DNA of 64,000 bases from assembly GCA_013399875.1 (NCBI GenBank), contig VXAZ01007538.1, positions 62,001 through 126,000 on the forward strand. Direction: 5' to 3'. This stretch comes from Gymnorhina tibicen. Lineage: Eukaryota > Chordata > Aves > Passeriformes > Artamidae. The notes beneath the pieces are model-generated. The model had not been told where the DNA came from. It ran no database searches and saw nothing but the letters and a program-made list of their open reading frames with translations. The position numbers were made by a program, and so were the translations under genes. Of the stretch, positions 1 through 11,428 are shown piece by piece. Positions within the stretch are counted from its first letter, which is position 1, and every line of letters starts with the position of its first letter.

Positions 1-867
1 CATGCCTAGAAAATGGGCTCTAGCTGGCCTGAAGAATGCCAGTTTAGAGGCCCAGCACCAGCGTGTAGATGCCATACTTTTTTGGTAAAGGAGGACAGAA
101 GCTGCAGGCTTATCCCAGTCTGTAGAAGACTGTGAATAGAGTAATCCCTTTGCTTTACTTTATAAGGGAAAACAACTTCTGAGATGTGTGTGGAGACCTT
201 CCTGCCTCCATCCAATTGGCTGTTTAGGAATGAGGCTCTGCTAAATATGTCTCTGGCTCCTTTTTATTTGGGGATTCCTTTCATCTTCGTAACATTAGCA
301 GAATCTCTAAATGTTTTGGTTTGTCTGGCTTCAGGCCCTCTCTATCTCATTGATAGGCTTTACACATCCCCACCCCCTGCTTTGAGAAAGACAGGAATAA
401 ATAAGCTTTAGGGAGCAGAAAGTCACTCTAATAACCTGATTCATTGCAGCTGTCACACAATAAGCATCTGTAAAGTGTCAGATTAACCATAAACTGTCAG
501 ACCCATAGATTAGCTTTCTCTGGGATTGTCAGGCTCTTGCACTGGTCTCTCTCTAACAACTAAGACAAAATTGCTCTAATCATTTTCAAATACGGCAGTT
601 TTCAACCTACAAAGTTTGGAAAATAGTTTTGCCAGTGCTCTCCAAGAGCTAGAGGAGACGGTGTTTGCCAGCTGGGCCTCTTAACTAGATTGATGAAGAA
701 TATTAATTCACAACCTTCCTTCATCTTCTTGACAAGGTATCTTCCTCCATGGTAATGTGGTAAAATTATCCTTCATTCAAAATCAAAGGAACATATTCAA
801 AGTAAAAATGAGATAATGTCTCCCTCATCATCCTTCTTAGATAAATAAACAGAACATTAGCACAAGT

Positions 868-1135
868 CCTGCTGTGTCAGGCTGATATCCATATAGCTCA
901 GTATCCTGTCTCTGAGACTTCCTGATAGCAGATGCTTGAAAAGAAATGGGATGTCTCCAGTGGTTTCTTCCTATATCCTTTCTCCTTCCTTATGTACAGC
1001 AGAAGGATTTCTTAAGAAAGGACTATGTATCCATCTCCTCATGCATAATAGATGCAGATATATTTCATATTTTTCCTCCATAAATTTTCCTAGTTTAAAT
1101 ACATAGTTTTGAATGCCCTTCTTGATCTTTTTTTT
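868..1135 (+). repeat. ancient L3/CR1-type LINE fragment
   Basis: The sequence contains a degenerate form of the widely shared string 'GTCAGaCcaat-GTCCATcTAGCcCAGTATCCTGTCTC', followed at the right distance by CAGATGCTT and by a CATAAATTTTCCTAGT-like 3' part. Recognised from memory of amniote L3/CR1 consensus sequences. Heavily mutated and non-coding. Confidence 0.55.
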
Positions 1136-4100
1136 TGTAGAAATGAGCGAGGCATTTGTCTGCGAGGCATCACCCCTAGCTCACACTCCAACTGGTGTAG
1201 ACAAGCCTAATGTTACAAAAAAACCATCAAATATATCAGAAGCATAGTCAAAGGAACACTGTCTATCCCGAGAGCTGCAAATCCACCAGAGATCCTGGAT
1301 AAGCCCTCAGGCCACTGGCCAGGGCAGGGCTCCGACCCACTGCATACAAACTATCAGCAGCACCTCCGTAGCATGGTCAGAGTTCATGCTGACAGATCTG
1401 TCCAAAATTACATTGTAGATAAGGCCTCACAATAATGTTACATTGGAACATCTCTCAAGAGCCAGATTCCCCTAGACTATTAGAGCCTCTGCAGTCACAT
1501 GCTATCCAAACTTGTCAAAATGTAAATGACATCTTCCCACCACATCACTGTGGAAAACAAGTCCTGTACTCCCAGGGAAGTCAGACCTACACAGCTTGTG
1601 TGTGGGACAGGCAGAGCGCAGGGGTCCTTCCTCCACAATGACTTCCCAGCTCCCCAGCCAACACGTTCCCAGACTGACAGCAACAAGCAGACCAGTTCCC
1701 CCCACATTTTTGCAAGTGGTTGTCCTGTTATTATCTCACCAAGAGCAAGATTTCCAGGTGAGCTTGCACATAGTAAGAAAACAGACAGTTCCCATGAGAG
1801 GAACTTTCTGGAAGTGAGTTTCGTGGAGCTATTACTTACAGATTAAACCTGTGGGCTCTGAATGCTTGGTTATATCACAGCTCAGCTCCTGTATGAGCCA
1901 ATATGGGTGGCTCTCCAGCAAACCATGAGGAAAAAGATCTCTACAAGGTAATTTCTTTCACTAGCAAATTTCATAACTTGCTGTAGTGCCAGAGTTTCAC
2001 TTTTTGGCTCTAGATGATGCCAAGCTGAGGAGTCACTCTCACCACGAATGTTACCAAGCTGGTACCTGCCTCTCCCAAAAGCCCAGACCTGGTCTCCATT
2101 CCTTTCTCCTAGCACTGGCGTTGGAGCACGCAAAGGTTAAGTGTCACTGCAGGCCAGGACAAGGAGATGTGGCCCCACTGCAACTTCCTTGTCTTCTGTA
2201 TGAGTCACGCAGCACGGTTGTGACAAACAGCTGAGAGCACAGCTAAACTTTTTTTTTTAAAACCTACACGAGAACCATAAATAACAGTGAAAGAATGAGC
2301 GTTACCTGGCACTAAACCAAAGAATGTACAAAATCTACAAGGGGAAATCTACCACCTTTGTGGCTAAAAGGAACATATACTTTTAAAAATACCTTTGGAT
2401 AAAAAGGAAACCTACTTTTGGAACTAGCATGCCATTATATGAAAGTGCATGCTGTTACATGCAAAAGAAAAAATAATGTGGCAAATGCAAACATATTTGA
2501 TACACGTGCATTTTCTGTACCAGAAAAAAAAGTCAGAAGTCAATTTGAAAGTTTGCAAAACAGTTTGGGGCTTTTTTGATTTCAACTCCACTGCAAGAGG
2601 ATGCATAAAAGAGCCATCAGTAAAGTTGGGCATGGACATTGCAGCAGGCATGAACAGCCTCCATCCACACAGGTGTTACAAAGAATAGGCCAAAGTGCTT
2701 CCAGAGCAATCAACACTTACTTTCATTAACCCTTAAAAATGCTTGAGGGGTTTCCCCCAGGAAGAAAGGCAGTCTAACAAAAATTTCAAGCATGTAATGA
2801 CAAGAAGTAGCTAATTACAAACTTGCCAGATGAACACACCACTCTAAGTCAGCCTATCACAGCTGCCAATACAGAATTCAAATAATAAAAATAAAAGGAG
2901 ATAATATAATAAACACTGAGAATAAGGCTGTATAAAAAGCATTTCTTGTAATTTTTTTTGAGAAATATTATAAACATAGTTGTAAAAGCCATCTGAACCC
3001 CTTTACATTCTAAAACATTAGAAAAAACCCAACTGCAGATCCAACATATGCAGAGTAGCATGAGAACTGCCTCTGAAGCCTTACAGCACAAGAGTGCAGG
3101 GAAATCACTGCTGAGTGGGTGGAATTCTGTGGGACCCACCACCGGCTATACACCTTAATGCCTTTATCAGTGATCTGAACAATAACATAAGTTACAGAAA
3201 AATGTCACAGATAAAATGTGTGTGAGTGTGTATGTATTTTTATAACTTGCTACAACCTACATTACAGATCTAAGATAAAATAGAGTCCTCCCCAACAGAA
3301 TCCTGTCTATAATATGAAGCCTTGAGAAGGCTCTTTGCATGTGTGACCTGTGCAGAAGGATTCCTACCCCATCCCCCCGTGGCACTTTTGCTGAATGTCA
3401 TTTTGGCTGATGAAAACACACCCAGGGATGTGGTGCCTAACTCACTGCAGCTTACAGGAAGGACAGGACTTCACTGGTGCTCTCCTCTGCCCCATTTGCA
3501 GCATCAGCCTGCTCTGCACACCTTCCTGCACTCATCCTGGCTACTGCTTGGGCCTGGAAGCTCCTCCTGTTACAAAGTGTGGTGCCCCAGGAGACTGACA
3601 GCTGATGATGGTTGGTCATTTAGCACATGATGATGGCTAGGTCATTTAGCTGTGTCTCATGCTCTAGCATATTCCATTTACAAACTGCTCCCCAAACGAT
3701 GCAAAAGCCTCGCAAGAAAACTGAAGCAGGCAGGCTTTTGGTCCTTGCTTTGCAGACACATCTTGGTTACATAAGGTAGTTTCTTCTTCCTCTTTCTTAC
3801 AGGCAGCTGTAAGAACTATGGAAAAGTACAGATAACATGCTACTTTTGTTCAATAATTTGGTAGGTTTTCTGAAAGTGTAAAAGCATTTTCCGATCAAAC
3901 TTGGGATTTTCTTTTCCTCTTCCATTAAATGTGTTTTATATGCCCAGCTTTAACTGTTAGTTTAAATTCCTTTTCAGGCCAAAGAACAAAATTTTGTTCT
4001 TTTCCTTTTATAACTGTAAGGAAGACTTAGATACATAATTCTGAAACAAATATAACCATCCTCCTGAAACATGGAAAAACTCAAGAATTCTGTAAAGCTT

Positions 4101-7100
4101 TTTCTCATTCCAGCCCATTTCAGGACCAATTGTTGTACCACTGGTCTTGTGGGGGATGAAAATTGTCAGGACTCAGCTCTAACCTGCCAGTGGGAGATTG
4201 CTGCAAACTCAACTGCTTTTCGATCTATTTCTGCTCTTCTTGCAGGCCAGTAACATCACTAAAATAAAGACAGGGTCTCAGAACTATAGTTTCTACTATG
4301 CTGTCAGTCCTGTAAGTACTTCCCAAGTTTCTCTTTCTTTCAGTTCCTTGCTAGTAATTTGTTGAAGGCATAGTAAGTCCTATCACTGCTGCAAAACACT
4401 GTTGTACAAGGATCCTGAAAATGCTTGGATAGTTGCCACATCAGGATACCAGAACTATGTTCAACTCTTCCAGCTTCCTAATTAGAGCCTGTTACTTACT
4501 GCATTGTGTTTAGCTGTGTCTGGGAATTCATTTACAAGGTCAAATGCTCAGATCTCTTCAATATAGTATAAATCATTTCCCCACACGCTGATTACTCTGC
4601 ACTACACAGCATGAACACATTGTTTAATACAAGGAGAAAATGATGCAATTAGCAGATCTTCAGCACAAACACGTCCCCCTTTCTGAATCACATTTAAATA
4701 AAACAGTGTTGCTATAGTATTTTATTGCATTAGAAACTGAACACCACTCACCAGGCAAATGGCCAGGCCTTTCAGGAAAAGGGGCTGGAAGGAACAGGGG
4801 ACAACCACACTTGGGAAAAAGAGCTAACATCTGTGTTCTTTTACTCTGCATACACAATACAAGCCACTGTTTTCATGAGGGTTAAACCTTCCCTATCACT
4901 TTGCTTTTAATAACTTACATTTATTCATTTGCAACTTGTTTTTGTCAGATCCTGTTTTTCAGGTGGGCCCCCTGAAAAGAAAACGTGGGGTTTGTACCAG
5001 GTCTCTCAGGAGCAGTGGGACAGTAGGTGGGAGGGCAAGGAAAAAGCTCAGTGTATCAACAGCCTTTCACTGCACAAAGCTGTGACACTCCAGGCTCTGC
5101 CATGTGCCCAGTGCAGGGCAGACCGGGCTGCCCCTTCTGATGGAGAAGGGTTTGGTGGCCAGCCCTGCCTCCCAGAGAGAGGGAAGTCCCCAAATATTGA
5201 CATAACATTTCTTTACATATGCTTTATGCATATGTAGTGAAATCTTAGCTTCAGTCGAGGCAATATCAAAATTACTGTTGACCTCAAAAAAAATCATGGC
5301 TCACTGAAGTGAAAGAATGAAAGTTGAGAATTCAGTCCAAAGCCTCTACTTCCAGAAGGTAAGACCATTTCTCCACACTTACAGCAAAGGCATGTGAGTT
5401 TCTCTTCATGTCTCATGTGAAACTGAGGAACTGCTCTTTTCTCAGCTGGCTACCTCCAGGCAGGGAGGCTTCTGAGCATCCCCAAGCTGGGAAAAACCTA
5501 CGGGAAACCTGTGGCTTTAAAAGCCATGGCCCGCACTAGCACTAGACTCCTGCCCACCCCAGGGAACCAGAAATGTATGTTCTGCTGCCCATCCCTCTTC
5601 AGTCCCTCATCCAGTCTCCCATTCCTGCATCTGAGCTGACTGACAGCAGAAGAGGTAGCTATTGTGCTGTGTGGAAAGGATGCCTCCTTCAAAACACAGC
5701 TTTCAAGAAGTATTTGAGAAATTACTCAGCTGAAAAATAACCGATGTCTTACCTGGGAATTTAACAGACTGCTTCACACAGCTAACATCACTGTATCCCT
5801 TCTTGGTATGACCACCCTTAGAGATGCACAGCAATGTAAGCACATCATTTTATTGCTGATGAGAACCACTGACAGAAAACAATCCACTGCATTTTGACAG
5901 AAACATAAATCAGTCTGTACTACATACTCCATTCATTTGCTGCAGCTCATTAAACCTTCCTATGCAGTGGGCTATGCAGCTGAATAGAGAAGATATGACT
6001 CACTCCTGTAGCTTCATCAGCTACCCAGGCCTCTCTTCTGTTTGTGTAAATGTGTGGTAGAAGTGGGGGAGTAGGTGAAGGTGGGAACAGTGATAATTCC
6101 CTGACCTCCAAACTTTGTTCCTACCAAAACAGCCCCTCTCTACCAGGATTTAGCTGTTGAACATCTACCTGAAGCACAAGTCCTGCCTACAAGCACACAG
6201 CAGTGCCCAGGAGACAAACATTCAGAGTAAGATCACTGCATCCTGTTCTGGCTCTGAAGAATGTTTGCTGTCACAGCGGATGCCAAACTGCATCAAAGAT
6301 GTTAGTGGGAGGGATAAGACTTTTCACATCACTGTCATGTTTTCCCCACCCCCAAAGAATTTCAAAGGTTAAGTGATATCAAAAGAAACCAAAACAAGAG
6401 CATTTGGAGTCTCAGCCACAAGGCACTGCTTTTATGTAAGCCTGCTAGTCTCACTTGTCAGATGATACCCCAGAGAGAAGCATGACAGAGCAAAGCAAAA
6501 CACTGGAACTGAATTCCAAAGACGTAGTATTTCTTACAATATCAGAAACTACAGCATGCTAAGATCCTTTAAAGTGTTTCTTTGGCTTCTCCTCCTCATT
6601 ACCACCTTTAATAAAATTTGTCTTAGTTTACTTTAAAATTGTAATGAAAACTTCCTTGGAGGATGGCTCTTTGAGCATCACTCACTCAACATGGGAAATG
6701 AAGCCATCTGGTGCACCTGTTAAGGCCATCTTCAGATTAAAGGTCAAAAGCAGAACTAAAGATCTAATTTTATTCACATTTACCTTTTAACTCCAGACAT
6801 TTCTCTACAGATCTTTCCTCTTTCATCCTTAGGACAAGGATTCAGCCTCAGATTTATCTCTCAAATGCAAGAAACCCAGAAATTAGATAGCAGTGCTCTG
6901 TCCGGGCAGTACCTGAAGGCAAAAGGTTTGAACATTTTCTCACTCACCTCTGGATGACATCTAGCATCCCTAGCACATTCTCTCAAAAGCTTTTACAGTT
7001 CATCTGTTACACATTGGACAGTTAGCTTTTGCTGTATACCAAGCTTTGCAAGTATAAAGCATAATCTTAGTAATAGCATCTTCAAAAAAGAATTAAGACC

Positions 7101-8559
7101 AGTTAGCTTGAAAAAAAGAGAAAAGATCACTAGCCAGCCTCTGAAGCAAAGCTGCCTGCTGCAAGATCTGGATGGGTACAGAGCTCTGCAAAACAATTAA
7201 AACAGATGCATTTACAATCTATCAAGTCAAAAAGTCAAATTTTATGTGAGCCCATGTAATGTGCAAAATATTTGGTAAATATTGCAGCATTCAATATCTC
7301 AGCACTCCCTTGTACATTGCACACACAGAGGACTGGGACAGGATGGTCCCATGTCTAAAATAAAGTCAATAATCAAGCCTAAGACAGAAACACATCGACA
7401 TTTATGGTAAGGTTATAGTGATTGGCTGTAGGAGCCACCAGGCATCCAGCCAATTTGCTTTTCCAGTCTAAGGAAATGCTCAGATTGTTTGAAAAAGGAT
7501 TTTTTTTCCCCTGCTGTGAAGAATGCATTGACGTCATCAAACTGGGTCTGTTGAACAAAATCATGGATCCAGAGTTGTGTCAGGAAGTTGAATTATGAGA
7601 AAAAGGACACATGTCTGTTACAATTTTCTTTTAGAATGACAGAGTCTATGCCCAGTTCTCCTTCATCACCTTCTCCAGAGGAGAACTGCTAGAGGAGACA
7701 AGTGACTTGGTGCAAGTTTCGGTTTCCACTGTTTTGTTCTAGGCTGGTTTTTTTGTTTCCATTCTGTTTCCTTGGTAGTGTAGGGTTTCTTCAGATAAAC
7801 AGAAGCATCCATAGCTCCACAGGCGAGTGTATCAGATCACTATTACTTCTAAAAGAAACACACTCCCTGCCAGAACACTCTGATCTGTGATTTGATGTAA
7901 CACCAGGGAGCACCCCTATGAAAAACCCCACGGGGTCTTCACAAACCTTTCTGGTCACACCCTACTTTCCCTCTTCCATGCTGTCATATCAGCTTCTCCA
8001 CAAGCAGAACAGGGTGTTAGGGCCAACAAAGCACTTCGCTACCACATCATCTGAGCAAGAACCTTTCACTACACCACAAACCCAGGTGATTGTAAGTACT
8101 ATATAGGGGTTTATGAAAAAAGGGAGAAAGGTAACTTTCAGTTGTCAGAATCTGGCCATATCACACTGCAACAAACAGCCAATAGTTACAGTGGTTACAG
8201 GTCTTTTCTGGTCTACGAGACCATAATGCAAAGGGTAGAGCAAGGTCACTGTTTTAATGTTTCACAGAAGATCCGGAAAACAATAAAATCATCCTAAATC
8301 CGTACTGAGTAAGAGGTGATTATTTAAAGACTGATGCCACTCTGATAATTTCCCAATAGTGTTAGCTGATGCTTGTGACAAGTCACATTACTGAAGAGGT
8401 TTGAATCAAAAATGAAGGAGATGCAATAGAGCTGCATGAGTAATGGATCATTCACTCTAGTATTTGGAACAAAATTGAAAAAGTATCTTGGTTGTTCTGA
8501 ACATACATGAGGGAGGGGAGACAAAAAACGGGAAAGCAAAATAAAACAAAAGATAGACA

Positions 8560-8570
8560 GAAAGTGAAAC
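8560..8570. promoter_or_regulatory. ISRE/IRF-like match upstream of FAS
   Basis: GAAAGTGAAAC fits the IRF/ISRE core GAAANNGAAAC. It is embedded in an A-rich purine stretch 2.8 kb upstream of FAS, where chance matches are likely. Confidence 0.25.
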
Positions 8571-11321
8571 AAACAAACCAAAAACCAAACCAACAATGAT
8601 CTTGTAATGTGTATTTTAGGACAAAGGAGAATTTAAGTTTGATGGAACTACTTTGGTTAAGTTATACTACATTAATCTAATTGCCCAATCTTAGTACAAA
8701 AGAACTGCCACAGATTATCAATATGCCAAAACAAATCTAAACCAAATATTTTTTTAAAAATTGAAAATCGGTAATAATTCAACAGAGAAAAATGTAGTAG
8801 AAAGCAAATGAGATCTTATGCTTCCTCCCCCATTATTTTCCTTCTGCAATATAAATATGGATTCAACATTCTGAGGTGAGACCGATACAATGCACAGGGC
8901 TCTGGGCCCTCGATTATGTTTTATTGCACCTCGTCAAATTTTTCTTCACCTGGAGAGACTGGCTAAATTAATCTTCTCAAATACCTAGCAATCCATAATA
9001 TCATAATACACCAACAGAGCCAGCTTCTTTAGATGCAAGCAGCTTTCTGGAGAAGGAGGAAAAGGTTTGATGCCTGTTAAGGCATAAATACTGATTCCAA
9101 CTCAGCAACACTAAATGCCAGAATACTGTGACCATGTGTGTCCAAATTTATTCCTCGGGTGGTTTTTCACAGACCAGAATTTCCTATGACCAGGGTACAT
9201 GTGTAGACATAAGACAACAATTACAAGGGGAAAAAAGAAACAAAACACACACAAATATCAAATCAGTAAAAAAATTCAAAATTTTCACTTCAATTCCAAA
9301 ATCTTACATTTTTAAAGGTGGAATTGCAAAGGAGCTAAAAACTGTGTGCTAACTGTTCCTCGGGTTGGATCCCACCCCAGTCTGATCCTTGTTCCCACAT
9401 TAGGAGAGGCGCAAGGCCATCTGCTGGCAGAGAAATACCGCAGAGCCTCTACTGCTTAGCAGGCCGCTGCTGACACCTGAATTGGGCTTTAGATGAAGGA
9501 TGAGTAAAGAAAAGAGTCAACTCTGCCACTTTTACCAGCCAAAAAGAAGCTGCTAAGATGCAAAGATGAGCAAATATGAAAATACTAGCCTTATAGTACT
9601 CACTGATACCAACTCAGAGTAGTTAAACAACAAAAACTCCTCCAAAAACATTTCTCTTTCTTCATTATATATATAAAAACCCTCCACAGCTACAGTTACT
9701 AACTACATAAGGTATGACTTCAAGTCACATGCAGATACTGTTGTTTTGACGTGAATCTGGTGGCTTCTCAAACGTCTCTCAAAGCTCCCCACCAAGAAAA
9801 AGGCACTCCACCCCAAAGCAACTACATGCACACAGTCATCACACCCGGGGGGGCAGGGAGGAGCACAAACCACATGCATCTACTAGACTCGAGTGACATC
9901 AGCGGAAGAATCGGATAACTGGTGCAAGAGGCACACCGAGGTGTCACTGAACCCTGAGCAATGCCTGCTGAGGGCCCAGTCACATAAGATTTTGATTTTA
10001 GGACAAAACACAATCCCCTCGAGTGATGGATTTGGAAACAATTCTACCAAGCTTTCTGCTGCAGCGACCATCCAGATCCGGCCAACGTTGCTTGCAGTCC
10101 CTACTCCACCCCTACCCGCACGCAAATTTCCACTAAAATTAGCAGCCTCACAGACATGCTGATTTGGGTTTGCCCAGTAGGAACTAGAGACATGTAACCC
10201 AGGCACTGCACCCAACACAGGTGCCTCTCATTTGTTATATTCCATACTGCCACTGGGAAGAGAAAAAGTTGATTGTTCAAGGGTACTCCAAAGGCAGCAT
10301 CTCTAAAAATGTGTCAGCAGTATCTTTTGGTTTATCCGGAAGTGGTTAAAAAGCCTGAAATATTTAAAACAGTAGCTACTTTTTGTTGATGTTATGTGTT
10401 GCAGCTAAGAGCCATACCAGCAGAAAAGCTGAAGGGTTTTTGAAAATCTGAGTCATAAACCACTGAAAAATGGTGTTTGAAACGAAAATGCTAGTTCGAT
10501 TGCAACCATGGTCCTCCTAAGGCAATGGCATCATGTCAAAACCTGAAAGATCAAAACACTTATCAGTAACTAACGCCGTCACATTATTTCTAACTCTACA
10601 AAGGAGGCCAGACTAACAGGATTTCAAACCACTGAAAGCTTGCAGGAAAAGCACAAGTGACTGGAAGTAGTTACAAAATAGAAGTCACGGGCTTGAGCAA
10701 CCCTTTCAATAAGACAGCAAAGGGCAGTAGTGTCTGCTGCAGTGAGTTTAGCCTGCTCTGAGTGCCTGCTCCATTCTACCCACACGGGACGGCCTGCCCC
10801 AAGCCCGTCCTTGCCAGTACTACAAAAGCAGAGTTTCTGCCCTGGCTGGGGAGGTAATTGCTCCGCCCAGCAGCTGAAGCACAGGAGTCGAATGCCTCAT
10901 TCCCAGCACTACGGCCGTTGGCTTCGGGGCCGTGCCTGGCATCCACAAGCTGCCGAGTAGGTGTCCCCGACAGAGCATCCGCGATCCCCGCGGTGCCCGG
11001 GACACCCGAGCGGAGGCTCCGTGCCCTCGTTCCCTGTCACCGCAGGGCGCTGGCACTGAGCGCGAGGCTGTCCCGCCGGTGCCTGCGGCTCGCCGGGCGG
11101 CCGGAGCCCCTGTCCGGGACCGGATCACCGCGCCCGAGCTCCCGCGGGGAAGCGGCGGCGCTGCCCGGGCACCACCGCCGGTCCCGCCGCGCCCCAGCCC
11201 CGGCCGTGCCGTGCCGTGCCATGCCGTGCTGTGCCGGGGGCGGGCCGGGCCGTGCCGTGCTTGCCAGCATGGGAGGAGCCGGGTGGGCAGGGCGCGGGCC
11301 GGTCCGGCTGTCCCGCCGGGA

Positions 11322-11336
11322 GGGACTTTCGCTTTG
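11322..11336 (+). promoter_or_regulatory. overlapping kappaB-like and IRF-like motif 5' of FAS start
   Basis: GGGACTTTCGCTTTG lies about 35-50 bp upstream of the first ATG. GGGACTTTCG matches the NF-kappaB consensus GGGRNNYYCC at nine of ten positions. The reverse strand CAAAGCGAAAGT resembles the GAAANNGAAA IRF core with one change. FAS is known to be induced by NF-kappaB and interferon in mammals; occupancy here is inferred. Confidence 0.4.
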
Positions 11337-11371
11337 CCGGAAGGTGCGGGGCAGCGCTGGGCATCGGCGGC

Positions 11372-11428
11372 ATGGGGAAGGTGCGGGACAGCGGCGGCAT
11401 GGCCCGAGGGCTCCTTCCCCTGCTCCTC
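11372..11428 (+). CDS. FAS: FAS exon 1: start codon and first half of signal peptide
   Basis: Two in-frame ATGs, at 11372 and 11399, precede a leucine-rich stretch (MARGLLPLLL from the second) that ends at a GTAAGT donor in phase 0. Mammalian FAS exon 1 also codes about ten residues ending in a leucine/proline run, which favours 11399. The first ATG is reached first by scanning if the transcript starts upstream of it. The transcription start cannot be seen. Confidence 0.85.

Larger units (their letters stand above)
1..10839. other. intergenic region upstream of FAS
   Basis: AT-rich sequence without any splice-bounded exon I can defend on either strand. In mammals ACTA2 lies here in the opposite direction, but no stretch resembling conserved actin exons is present. 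Apart from one L3/CR1-like relic and one IRF-like match, only short simple repeats are seen. Confidence 0.6.

Noticed and set aside
1..10839. ACTA2 exons expected from mammalian synteny
   Set aside because: No translation on either strand shows conserved actin peptides, so the gene is outside the window.
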